From JBFHDX01 sp041584475 (GTDB lineage Bacteria > Pseudomonadota > Alphaproteobacteria > UBA8366 > JADFVY01): DNA of 33,321 nt. The stretch spans positions 1 through 33,321 of the forward strand of contig JBFHDX010000031.1 in assembly GCA_041584475.1 (NCBI GenBank), in the 5' to 3' direction. This document shows positions 23,301 to 30,408 of this stretch, one piece after another (within the stretch, counting starts at the first letter, position 1; the number at the start of each line of letters is the position of its first letter). Position numbers and translations under genes: made by a program. Below the pieces are notes generated by a model. It ran no database searches, was not told where the DNA came from, and saw only the letters and a program-made list of their open reading frames with translations.

Positions 23301-24893
23301 GCTGAAGTTCTGCCGGAAGAAATGATGCATGCCACGATAGGCCGCTGAGAGCACGGCGATCGGCGTGTCGTCGCCCATCGAGCCGATGGCCTCCTTCGAG
23401 TCCTCGACCATCGGGTGGAGGATCAGCTCAATGTCCTCCAGCGACCAGCCGACGCACACCTTGCGCCGCATCAGCGCTTCCGCCGACATGTCGAGCGCCG
23501 CTACGGCATCCGTGCCGACCAGCTTGTCGAGCCGGCGGATCTTCTGGCCCCAACGCCCGTAAGGGCGCTGGGCGGTGACCCGGTCCTTGAGGTCACGGTC
23601 GTGGTAGAGCTTGCCGTCCTTGAGATCGACACCAATGATTTGGCCCGGACCGAGGCGCCCCTTCTCGACGATCTCAAGCTCCTTGATCGGGACCATGCCG
23701 GCCTCCGAACCGGCGATCAGCAGCCCGTCCTTGGTGATCGTGTAGCGCAGGGGCCGCAGGCCGTTGCGGTCCATCCCCGCGATCGCCCAGCGGCCGCCGA
23801 ACGCGCAAATCGCGGCCGGGCCATCCCACGGCTCCATGACTGCGCTCGCATACATGTAGAATTCGCGGTGCGCCGTCGGCATGCTCGCACTGTTCGACCA
23901 CGCCTCCGGGATCATCAGCGACTTGACCATCGGCAGGTCGCGGCCGGCCCGGACGAGCACCTCGAACACCGCGTCGAGGGCCGCCGAATCCGAGCTGCCC
24001 TTCTGGATGATCGGTTTCAAATCGTTGACGTTCTCCCCGAAGGCAGGGTCGTCGAGCCGCGTCTCGTGGCTCTTCATCCAGTTGATGTTGCCGAGCAGCG
24101 TATTGATCTCGCCGTTGTGGGCGAGGACGCGGAACGGCTGCGCAAGACGCCAGGTCGGGAACGTGTTGGTCGAGTAACGCTGATGGTAAATCGCGAAATT
24201 CGAGACGAAACGGTCGTCGAGCAGGTCAGGATAGAAGGCCGTGAGCTGCTCGGCGAGGAACATGCCCTTGTAGATAACCGAGCGGCAGCTCAGCGAGCAG
24301 ATATAGAAGTCGTTGATATTCTCGAGCATCACCGCCTTTTCGATGCGTCGCCGGATAATGAAGAGGTCGATCTCGAACTGCCCGTCGTCGACGTGCCGCT
24401 CGTTGGAGATCATGACCTGTTCGATCTCGGGACGCGTCGCGTTCGCCTTCTCGCCGATCACCTCGACGTCGACCGGAACCTGGCGCCAGCCGTAGATGCG
24501 GTGCCCGAACCGCAGGATTTCCGACTCCACGATCGAACGGCAGCGCTCCTGCGCCGCAAGATCGGTGCGCGGCAGGAACACCATGCCGATCGCGAGGCGT
24601 CCGCGGCCGGGCTCGTGCCCGGTGCGCCGGATGTGCTCCTTGAAGAAGTCCTGGGGTATCTGGACGTGAATGCCCGCGCCGTCGCCGGTCTTGCCGTCGG
24701 CGTCGACGGCGCCGCGGTGCCACACGGCCTTCAAGGCCTCGATCCCGGCCACTACGACCTCGCGGCGCGGCGCGCCGTCGATCGCAGCGATTAGGCCGAC
24801 GCCGCAGGCATCGTGCTCGTCCGTGGGGGCGTATGCGTGCGCCGATTGAAGGCGCTCTACGTTCTCGATCCAACTTCTGACGAAATCGTTCAT
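20370..24893 (-). CDS. gltB: Glutamate synthase (NADPH) large subunit
   Basis: 1507 residues, close to other alphaproteobacterial GltB. It converts glutamine plus 2-oxoglutarate to two glutamates. The N-terminal class II amidotransferase nucleophile is Cys30 in DEHDACGVGLIAA, implying removal of a 29-residue propeptide. A central domain, an FMN-binding synthase domain, the 3Fe-4S motif CIMVRQCHTNKCPVG (about residue 1130) and the C-terminal beta-helix GXGXG domain (EGCGSNGCEYMTAGTAVILG) follow. The ATG at 24893 is chosen from the Azospirillum-like N-terminus, with AGGA upstream. It lies 22 bp behind gltD and both form one operon, gltD first. Confidence 0.98.
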   Translation of the reverse strand: MNDFVRSWIENVERLQSAHAYAPTDEHDACGVGLIAAIDGAPRREVVVAGIEALKAVWHRGAVDADGKTGDGAGIHVQIPQDFFKEHIRRTGHEPGRGRLAIGMVFLPRTDLAAQERCRSIVESEILRFGHRIYGWRQVPVDVEVIGEKANATRPEIEQVMISNERHVDDGQFEIDLFIIRRRIEKAVMLENINDFYICSLSCRSVIYKGMFLAEQLTAFYPDLLDDRFVSNFAIYHQRYSTNTFPTWRLAQPFRVLAHNGEINTLLGNINWMKSHETRLDDPAFGENVNDLKPIIQKGSSDSAALDAVFEVLVRAGRDLPMVKSLMIPEAWSNSASMPTAHREFYMYASAVMEPWDGPAAICAFGGRWAIAGMDRNGLRPLRYTITKDGLLIAGSEAGMVPIKELEIVEKGRLGPGQIIGVDLKDGKLYHDRDLKDRVTAQRPYGRWGQKIRRLDKLVGTDAVAALDMSAEALMRRKVCVGWSLEDIELILHPMVEDSKEAIGSMGDDTPIAVLSAAYRGMHHFFRQNFSQVTNPPIDSLRERRVMSLTTRLGNLGNVLDEDESQLDIIELPSPVLTNAEFEAIRDHMGKTAVEIDCTFRPDDGPHSLADALTRIQREAEDAVRGGCTHVILSDTAMDDENAPLPMILAAGAVHTHLVRSELRTFTSINVRSAECLDVHYFAVLVGVGATTINPWLAEAAIAERHRRGLFGSLTLAETITRYKTAIEDGLLKVMSKMGIAVISSYRGGYNFEAVGLSRSLVAEFFPGLPSRISGIGLHGIQRKIAAQHTRAFGEDAVTLPVGGFYRYRRGGEPHSWDGNAIHTLQRAVESDSYSTYKKYCEILRGLLPIHLRDLLDFHVTGEPISEDEVESITAIRKRFVTPGMSLGALSPEAHETLNIAMNRIGAKSDSGEGGEDPARFKPNAEGDNPNSAIKQVASGRFGVTAEYLNMCREIEIKIAQGAKPGEGGQLPGFKVTEMIARLRHSTPGVMLISPPPHHDIYSIEDLAQLIYDLKQINPEAKVCVKLVARSGIGTIAAGVAKANADVILISGHNGGTGASPQTSIKYAGIPWEMGLAEVHQVLTLNRLRHRVRLRADGGLKTGRDIVIAAILGAEEFGVGTASLVAMGCIMVRQCHTNKCPVGVCTQKPELRSRFRGTPEKVVNLFSFVAEEVREILASLGVRSINEVIGRTEFLAQVSRGSEHLDDLDLNPLLVKADTGGFPSHFSLEGRNEVPETLDARIIEDAGPLFEAGEKMQLTYNVRNTDRAVGTKTSSTITRQFGMTGLKPGHLTVRLRGSAGQSLGAWAVQGLRLEVFGDANDYVGKGLSGGEIIVRTLVSSHLVSHENTIIGNTVLYGATAGKLFAAGQAGERFAVRNSGADAVIEGCGSNGCEYMTAGTAVILGRVGDNFAAGMTGGMAFVYDVDGDFEIRVNPDSVVWQRIEPGYWEERCHELISEHVARTQSRWAEQILRNWDNEKDRFWQIVPREMLTLLEHPVSAAQKAAKTA

Positions 24894-24915
24894 CTCACTG
24901 CTTCCTGCCGCGTGG

Positions 24916-26409
24916 TCACGACGCCAGCGCCAGCTTCTCGTCGCGGCGCTGCTGCAGCCAGACATGGATGCCTTCCGCCGCGTCCCGGCCGTCCCGGACG
25001 GCCCAGACCACGAGGCTCGCGCCGCGCACGATATCGCCGGCGGCAAACACACCCTCCATCGGCGTCATCTGGCTCAGATAGTTGATCTTCAAGGTTCCCC
25101 AGCGGGTGATCGGCAATTCCGGCTCGCCGAACATGCCCGGCAGATCTTCGGGATCGAAGCCGAGCGCCGTGATCACTAGGTCGGCCTTGATGTTGCGGGC
25201 GGAGCCTTCGATGATTTCCGGGGTCTGGCGCCCCGAGGCGTCCGGCGCACCGAGCCGCATCGCTTCGGCCCGCACGGCCCGAACCGTATCGTCGCCGAGG
25301 AATGCGACGGGCTGCGTCAGCCAGACGAACTCGATCCCCTCCTCCTCGGCGTGCGTCACCTCGCGCTGCGAGCCCGGCATGTTTTCACGATCGCGGCGGT
25401 ACAGGCACTTGACCGATTTCGCTCCCTGGCGCATCGCCGTGCGCACGCAGTCCATCGCCGTATCGCCGCCGCCGATGACGACGACGTGCTTGCCCTCCGC
25501 GTTGAGACGGCCGGAGTCGAAATCGGGTACCTCGTCACCCAGTCCCTTGCGGTTGCTCGCGGTCAGATAGTCGAGCGCCGGAACGATACCGTCGAGACCC
25601 GAACCCGGGGCGTGCAACTCGCGCGCCCGGTAGACGCCGGTCGCGATGAGCACCGCCGAATGCCGCCGCCGCAGGTCGTCAAGCGTGGCATCGCGACCGA
25701 CTTCGAAATCCATGTGGAACGTCACCCCGCTGTCGCGCAACAGTCGGGCCCGTCGCTCGACGACGTCCTTCTCGAGCTTGAAGTTCGGAATGCCATAGAT
25801 CAGCAGGCCACCGATGCGATCGTAACGGTCGTAGATATGGGCCTGATAGCCCTTCTTGCGCAGCTGCTCCGCCGCCGCCATTCCGGCCGGCCCGGCGCCG
25901 ATGATGCCGATCGACTCCTTGCGCTCGCGCACCGGCCTGATCGGCTTTACCCAGCCGTTCTCCCACGCGGTGTCGGTAATGTATTTCTCGACCTGCCCGA
26001 TCGTCACCGTGCCGTGCCCCGACTGCTCGATGACGCAGCTGCCCTCGCACAGGCGGTCCTGCGGGCAGATGCGGCCGCAGATCTCGGGCATGTTATTGGT
26101 TGCCGATGACACCGCGTAGGCTTCCTCGAGTCGCCCCGCTGCCGTCAGCATCAGCCAGTCGGGAATGTTGTTCTGCAGCGGGCAGTGGACCTGGCAGAAC
26201 GGGACGCCGCACTGCGAGCAACGTGCGGCCTGCTCGGCGGCCTGCGCCGGCTTGAACGGACGGTAGATCTCGTCGAAATCATGCCGACGCCGCTCCGCGC
26301 TGCGCTTGTCCGGCATGCGCTGCTCGGTCTCCACGAAGCGCAGCATGCCTTCCCATTGAGGGGCGGCCGCCTTGGGGGTTTCTCTGCCTTTCCTGGTCGA
26401 TTTTGCCAT
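24916..26409 (-). CDS. gltD: Glutamate synthase (NADPH) small subunit
   Basis: 497 residues. It oxidises NADPH through FAD and passes electrons via 4Fe-4S clusters to GltB. The cluster cysteines are in CSQCGVPFCQVHCP and CGRICPQDRLCEGSC. FAD and NADPH sites are IGAGPAGMAAAEQL and VIGGGDTAMDC, and the C-terminal GVFAAGDIVRGASLVVWAIRDG-like stretch (here WAVRDG) is conserved. It closely resembles Azospirillum GltD, starting at MLRFVETEQRMPDKR; this protein has about 21 extra residues before that. ATG at 26409 is preferred. A second in-frame ATG at 26487 has a much stronger ribosome-binding site (GGGGGGAGG), but the 26 codons between look noncoding. Confidence 0.95.
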   Translation of the reverse strand: MAKSTRKGRETPKAAAPQWEGMLRFVETEQRMPDKRSAERRRHDFDEIYRPFKPAQAAEQAARCSQCGVPFCQVHCPLQNNIPDWLMLTAAGRLEEAYAVSSATNNMPEICGRICPQDRLCEGSCVIEQSGHGTVTIGQVEKYITDTAWENGWVKPIRPVRERKESIGIIGAGPAGMAAAEQLRKKGYQAHIYDRYDRIGGLLIYGIPNFKLEKDVVERRARLLRDSGVTFHMDFEVGRDATLDDLRRRHSAVLIATGVYRARELHAPGSGLDGIVPALDYLTASNRKGLGDEVPDFDSGRLNAEGKHVVVIGGGDTAMDCVRTAMRQGAKSVKCLYRRDRENMPGSQREVTHAEEEGIEFVWLTQPVAFLGDDTVRAVRAEAMRLGAPDASGRQTPEIIEGSARNIKADLVITALGFDPEDLPGMFGEPELPITRWGTLKINYLSQMTPMEGVFAAGDIVRGASLVVWAVRDGRDAAEGIHVWLQQRRDEKLALAS

Positions 26410-26800
26410 CTGTCCGTCCGGTAATTCGCGATGATTTCCTAGTTTTCTTGTCCGGAAGCGGATGCAATGCCGACCCTTGAGGCGCATGCACCTCCCCCCA
26501 CGGCCGCCCTGCCCGGGGCGCTGGATGGTCACCTATAGCGGAACAGGCCGCACCATGCGAGAAAAAACCGCCCAATAGGTCAAAATATTTGACCTATTGG
26601 GCTGGCCGGACGACCGGATTGGAGCGTTTCCAGGATGTTGTCGGAACAGGGCGGGGCAAAACAAGGTCCGTTTCGGCCATTTTATCACGGAAATCAGCCT
26701 CCACCGGGCCTCTCGTGGCGCGCGCGGTCAACGGTGGATAGCCACCGCGGACTGTGGCATAAGCGATGGCACAGGCAGGAACGTCGGGAGGAACGGGCCG
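26410..26800. other. Divergent gltD-uppP intergenic region
   Basis: A 391-bp gap, by far the largest between genes here. It holds the gltD upstream region with an ATG that has a strong ribosome-binding site at 26485-26487 (minus), a 33-bp palindrome with an adjoining A6/T6 tract (26562-26602), a small GGTGG/CCACC hairpin at about 26733-26746 and the uppP ribosome-binding site. No protein-coding frame has convincing composition. Confidence 0.6.
26562..26602 (-). promoter_or_regulatory. 33-bp palindrome with T6 tract: attenuator or operator
   Basis: Arms GCCCAATAGGTCAAA and TTTGACCTATTGGGC (26570-26584, 26588-26602) are perfect inverted repeats around ATA. On the minus strand the hairpin is followed by GG and six Ts (26562-26567), the shape of an intrinsic terminator, located about 150 bp upstream of the gltD start codon. 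No minus-strand gene lies to the right to need terminating, so a leader attenuator for gltDB or a dimeric repressor site is more likely than a gene-end terminator. It is AT-rich against its surroundings. Confidence 0.55.
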
Positions 26801-27598
26801 GTGCCCCTTTTTCACATCCTGGTGCTGGCGGCGGTCCAGGGAATCACGGAGTTCCTGCCGATCAGCTCGTCGGGGCACCTCGTCGTGACGTCCAGGATCA
26901 TGGGCTGGCCCGACCAGGGCATCGTCATCGACATTGCCGTTCACGTCGGCACACTGCTTGCCGTCGTGCTCTATTTCTGGCGTGATGTCGCGCGCGTCCT
27001 CGTCGGTACCTTGCGGCTCCTCGCCTTCCGCGGCGGGGCGGACGCGCGGCTGGCGCTGCTGCTGCTGGTTGCGACGCTGCCCATCGTGGCGGCGGGGCTC
27101 CTGGCGCGGGATACGCTCATCCCGCTGTTCCGGAACGTCGAGGTGATCGCCTGGGCGACGATCGGCTTTGCCCTGGTGCTGTGGGGCGCGGACCGCATCG
27201 GCATGACCCTTCACCGCATCGAGCATCTTACCGCCGGCTCGGCCTTGATCGTCGGTCTGGCGCAGGTGCTGGCGCTCATTCCGGGCACCAGCCGGTCCGG
27301 CATTACGATGACGGCGGGCCGGTTCCTCGGCATGGAGCGGACCGAGGCTGCGCGCTTCTCGCTTCTGCTGTCGATTCCGACCATCGCCGGCGCAGGTCTT
27401 CTCGCCGGTTCCGAGCTTTGGCAGGCCGGCAACGTGCAGCTGGGTATCGATGCCGGTTATGCCGCGGCCCTGGCGTTCGTCGCCGGGATTGTCTCGATCG
27501 CCGCGATGATGCGCTGGTTGCAGAGCGCGGGCTTCGGGCCGTTCGTGCTGTATCGCCTGGCGCTCGGTGGCGCGCTTCTTTACTGGATCTACATTTGA
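26801..27598 (+). CDS. uppP: Undecaprenyl-diphosphatase
   Basis: 265 residues, the usual BacA/UppP size, with about eight membrane helices. It dephosphorylates undecaprenyl pyrophosphate so that the lipid carrier can be reused for peptidoglycan and surface glycans; overexpression gives bacitracin resistance in relatives. Motif 1 is AVQGITEFLPISSSGHL (Q13, E17, H26) and motif 2 is IPGTSRSGITMTAGRFLGMER. The start is GTG at 26801, with GGGAGGA about nine bases upstream; the upstream frame is noncoding. Its TGA overlaps the likely TTG start of the AlkD-like gene. Confidence 0.95.
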   Translation: MPLFHILVLAAVQGITEFLPISSSGHLVVTSRIMGWPDQGIVIDIAVHVGTLLAVVLYFWRDVARVLVGTLRLLAFRGGADARLALLLLVATLPIVAAGLLARDTLIPLFRNVEVIAWATIGFALVLWGADRIGMTLHRIEHLTAGSALIVGLAQVLALIPGTSRSGITMTAGRFLGMERTEAARFSLLLSIPTIAGAGLLAGSELWQAGNVQLGIDAGYAAALAFVAGIVSIAAMMRWLQSAGFGPFVLYRLALGGALLYWIYI

Positions 27599-28344
27599 CG
27601 CGGACCCGCACAGCAGCACCGGACGACATCAGCACGGTGCGACGCGACATCGAGCATCGCCTGCGGGCACTGGGCAGCCCGGAGCACGCCCGGACGCTGC
27701 AGCGTTTCTTCAAGACCGGCCCGGGCGAATACGGTGCCGGCGACATCTTCCTCGGGCTGCGCGTGCCCGAGGTGCGGCGTCTCGCAGCGCACTACCGCGC
27801 GCTGTCGCTGGACGAGATCGCGGAACTGCTGGCATCGCCCTACCACGAGGCGAGGCTGCTGGCGCTGGTTCTCATGGTCGACCGGTTCCGGGCCCGCGGC
27901 CCAGCGGACCAAGCCGACGTCTACCGCCGCTACCTCGAGAACACGGACCGCATCAACAACTGGGATCTCGTGGACGTCTCGGCACCGCACATCGTCGGCG
28001 CCCACCTCATCGATCGCGCGCGGGCCCCCCTGTTCCGTCTCGCCCGCTCGGCGAGCGTCTGGGACAGGCGCATCGCCATCATGGCGACGCTGGCCTTCAT
28101 CAGGGCCGGCGACTTCAGCGATACGCTGAAGCTCGCGCGCCTGCTGCGGGACGATCCGCACGACCTGATCCACAAGGCGGTCGGGTGGATGCTGCGCGAA
28201 GTCGGCAAGCGCGACCGGCCGGCCGCCGAGGCGTTCCTGATCGAAAACCACCGACGCATGCCCCGCACGATGCTGCGCTATGCGATCGAGCACCTGCCAC
28301 CGCAACGTCGCAGAGCATATCTCGAGGGAACGATCGCGTCGTAA
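27595..28344 (+). CDS. DNA alkylation repair protein, AlkD-like
   Basis: About 249 residues, almost wholly alpha-helical with HEAT-like repeats, matching the AlkD/COG4912 family of DNA glycosylases that remove bulky or cationic alkylated bases without base flipping. Diagnostic segments are FFKTGPGEYGAGDIFLGLRVPEVRRLA near the start, RINNWDLVDVSAPHIVG in the middle (tryptophan and aspartate of the family's active cleft) and HKAVGWMLREVGKRD. The start is probably TTG at 27595, overlapping the uppP stop as TTGA; GTG at 27637 is an alternative. It is co-transcribed with uppP, with no obvious functional link. It ends convergent to the NDUFA9-family gene. Confidence 0.88.
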   Translation: MTRTRTAAPDDISTVRRDIEHRLRALGSPEHARTLQRFFKTGPGEYGAGDIFLGLRVPEVRRLAAHYRALSLDEIAELLASPYHEARLLALVLMVDRFRARGPADQADVYRRYLENTDRINNWDLVDVSAPHIVGAHLIDRARAPLFRLARSASVWDRRIAIMATLAFIRAGDFSDTLKLARLLRDDPHDLIHKAVGWMLREVGKRDRPAAEAFLIENHRRMPRTMLRYAIEHLPPQRRRAYLEGTIAS

Positions 28345-28365
28345 ACGCCCGTGCGGCGGACGCCG

Positions 28366-28387
28366 CGGGGCGAAGGGGTTGGCCCCG
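28366..28387. terminator. GC hairpin between convergent genes
   Basis: CGGGGC and GCCCCG (6 bp, ten-base loop) fill the 43-bp gap between the AlkD-like and NDUFA9-family stop codons, beside a second short GCGGC/GCCGC stem. Neither strand has a T tract, so bidirectional termination is only possible, not demonstrated. Confidence 0.3.
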
Positions 28388-29386
28388 TCACGCCATACGC
28401 ACGCCGCCGAAACGCCCCCCGCGCCGATAGCGCGACAGGTAGGTCGGGATGATCGCCTCGGCGCCGGTCGGTTCGATCCCCAGATCCCTAAGCCCGGGCA
28501 GGTCGCCGCTGAGGATGTTGTCGCGCTTGAGCAGCTCCACCTGATCGGGGGTCAGCGGCGGCACCGGCAGCAGCTGCAGGAAGGTCGCCTCGAGCGTCGC
28601 CAGCCAATAGGGAACGGGCAGCAACAGCCGGCGGCGCCCGGTCTCGCGCAGGACCATCTCCATGATCTCGCGGATGCCGTAGACCGCCGGACCGCCAAGC
28701 TCGTAGATCTTTCCGTCGGTAGACCGGTCGGCGAGGCACGCCATCATCGCGTCGGCCACGTCGCCGACATAGACCGGCTGAAACTTCACGCCGCCGCCGG
28801 GGCAGACGTCGAGGCGGCCGTCGCGATATTGCGGCCCCTCGCAGCCGAACAGCGGCAATACCGGGCTGAACCGGGCGAGCGAGGCGAAGCGGTTGAAAAA
28901 CCCGTCATGCGGTCCGAACACGACGCTCGGCCGGACGATCGCCGCCTCGGGAAACGCCGCCAGCACCGCGGCCTCGCCCGCCGCCTTGCTGCGCGCGTAT
29001 TTCGACTTCGACGCGGCGTCGGCGCCGAGCGCGGACATCTGCACCATGCGTTGCACGCCCGCGGCCTTCGCCGTCCGCGCGACGTTCTCGGCACCCTGGC
29101 GGTGCACCGCATCGAAGGACCGGCGCCCCTTCTCGTACAGGATGCCGACCAGGTTGACCACCGCATCGGCGCGGGCCAGGGCCGCCCGCATCGAGCCCTC
29201 GTGCGTGACGGACGCGCGCATCGCCGCGATCTGTCCGACGTCGCCCAGCGGCTGCAGGAATTCCGCATCGCGCGGATGGCGCACCGCCACGCGGACCCTC
29301 GCCCCTGCGTTCGCGAGGCGCTGCACGAGAAACCGTCCGATGAACCCCGATCCGCCGAATACGGTAACCAGCTTGCCCTTCATCAT
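28388..29386 (-). CDS. Complex I NDUFA9-family NAD(P)-binding protein
   Basis: 332 residues of the atypical SDR family that includes the mitochondrial complex I accessory subunit NDUFA9. The N-terminus KLVTVFGGSGFIGRFLVQRLA is the Rossmann loop. Then come VVNLVGILYEKGRRSF, MVQMSALGAD and SKYARSKAAGEAAV (Y and K of the SDR pair), RPSVVFGPHDGFFNRFA and YELGGPAVYGIREIM. The exact role in alphaproteobacteria is unsettled; stabilising complex I or a quinone/lipid reaction has been suggested. The tandem ATGATG start at 29381-29386 is preceded by GGGGT and GAGGAG. It is divergent from tRNA-Leu. Confidence 0.9.
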   Translation of the reverse strand: MMKGKLVTVFGGSGFIGRFLVQRLANAGARVRVAVRHPRDAEFLQPLGDVGQIAAMRASVTHEGSMRAALARADAVVNLVGILYEKGRRSFDAVHRQGAENVARTAKAAGVQRMVQMSALGADAASKSKYARSKAAGEAAVLAAFPEAAIVRPSVVFGPHDGFFNRFASLARFSPVLPLFGCEGPQYRDGRLDVCPGGGVKFQPVYVGDVADAMMACLADRSTDGKIYELGGPAVYGIREIMEMVLRETGRRRLLLPVPYWLATLEATFLQLLPVPPLTPDQVELLKRDNILSGDLPGLRDLGIEPTGAEAIIPTYLSRYRRGGRFGGVRMA

Positions 29387-29534
29387 GACACCCCGTCGCT
29401 CCTCTGGCTTGGCCGCCCGCCGTGTTGCGGTGCAACCTACACCGGTCGCATGCCGCCTTGCCAGCCGAAACGAACGGGTGCGATACGGGCACGCTCGGGG
29501 GCCGCCGAAAATTCGCCGCCGCCGGAAAACATCG

Positions 29535-29563
29535 TTGACAAGCACCGCCGTTTTCAAGAGATT
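29535..29563 (+). promoter_or_regulatory. Promoter of tRNA-Leu (and probably nrnC)
   Basis: A consensus -35 TTGACA (29535-29540), a 17-bp spacer and a weak -10 GAGATT (29558-29563) end 13 bp before the tRNA 5' end. The perfect -35 and correct geometry support it despite the poor -10. Confidence 0.5.
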
Positions 29564-29576
29564 CCCGCCACCCGGA

Positions 29577-29663
29577 GCCCAGGTGGCGGAATTGGTAGAC
29601 GCGCAGGTTTCAGGTACCTGTGGCCGCAAGGCCGTGGAAGTTCGAGTCTTCTCCTGGGCACCA
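29577..29663 (+). tRNA. tRNA-Leu (anticodon CAG)
   Basis: Acceptor GCCCAGG pairs with CCTGGGC, the discriminator is A, and CCA is encoded (29661-29663). The anticodon arm CAGGT-TTCAGGT-ACCTG gives CAG, reading the CUG leucine codon that dominates this GC-rich genome. It has a long variable arm (TGGCCGCAAGGCCGT), as class II tRNAs do, and GTTCGAGTC in the T arm. Length is 87 nt. It lies 39 bp upstream of nrnC on the same strand. Confidence 0.97.
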
Positions 29664-29702
29664 TAGCCACCGCGGCGGCCGTTACTGGAGCGGGGACTTC
29701 GC

Positions 29703-30317
29703 TTGGACATCCAGCTTTATCGTGGCGATCTGCCGTCCGACCTGGAGCTGGGTGATGCCGTCGCCGTCGATACCGAGACGATGGGCCTGGACCCGCATCG
29801 GGACCGGCTGTGCCTGGTGCAGCTCTCCGGCGACGGCGACGCGTGCCATCTCGTGCAGGTCGCGCCCGGTCAGCGCAAGGCGCCGAACCTGAGGGCGTTG
29901 CTCGAAGCTCCGGACGTTCTCAAGCTGTTTCACTACGCGCGTTTCGATATCGCCATGCTGCGCCACCATCTCGGCATCGAATGCCGGCCGCTTTACTGCA
30001 CGAAGATCGCGTCGCGACTGGCGCGCACCTTCACCGACCGACACGGGCTGAAGGATCTCTGCAAGGAGTTGCTCGGCGTGGATCTCTCGAAGCAGCAGCA
30101 GAGCTCCGACTGGGGGGCGGAGGAGCTGACGCCGGCACAGCTCGAATATGCGGCCGCCGACGTGCTCCACTTGCATGCGCTCAAGGAGCGGCTCGACGGC
30201 ATGCTGGCGCGCGAGGGACGCGGACATCTGGCGCAGGCGGCGTTCGCTTTCCTGCCGGTCCGTGCCGAGCTTGATCTCGCCGGCTGGGCCGGCGAGGATA
30301 TCTTTTCGCACGGCTGA
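29703..30317 (+). CDS. nrnC: NrnC-type nano-RNase (RNase D-like 3'-5' exoribonuclease)
   Basis: 204 residues, much shorter than RNase D because the HRDC domains are absent. This size and the sequence start (DIQLYRGDLPSDLELGDAVAVDTETMGLD) fit alphaproteobacterial NrnC, which degrades dinucleotides such as pGpG and substitutes for oligoribonuclease. The DEDDy set is visible: D23 and E25 in VDTET, D82 in HYARFDIAML, Y149 and D153 in EYAAADVLHLHAL. The start is TTG at 29703 with GGAGCGGGG upstream. It sits directly after tRNA-Leu with no terminator between and may share its transcript. RNase D is the alternative label. Confidence 0.87.
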   Translation: MDIQLYRGDLPSDLELGDAVAVDTETMGLDPHRDRLCLVQLSGDGDACHLVQVAPGQRKAPNLRALLEAPDVLKLFHYARFDIAMLRHHLGIECRPLYCTKIASRLARTFTDRHGLKDLCKELLGVDLSKQQQSSDWGAEELTPAQLEYAAADVLHLHALKERLDGMLAREGRGHLAQAAFAFLPVRAELDLAGWAGEDIFSHG

Positions 30318-30352
30318 TGCGCGGTCCCGCGGCGCACACCGGCTGCTCGCAC

Positions 30353-30369
30353 CGGCCCGGATCGGGCCG
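30353..30369 (+). terminator. GC hairpin after nrnC (possible terminator)
   Basis: CGGCCCG-GAT-CGGGCCG forms a 7-bp stem 35 bp past the nrnC stop and 40 bp ahead of the next ATG. It has no T tract, so it may only pause polymerase or cap the nrnC mRNA. Confidence 0.3.
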
Positions 30370-30408
30370 CCCGCCCTATCGCTGCCGCCTATCTGGGAGT
30401 CTGGCACC

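Noticed and set aside
21654..23348. 564-codon frame antisense to gltB
   Set aside because: Shadow of gltB; no ribosome-binding site and no domain.
29387..29710. Upstream extension of the NDUFA9-family protein
   Set aside because: It runs antisense through tRNA-Leu, and the conserved Rossmann start begins at the ATGATG at 29381-29386.
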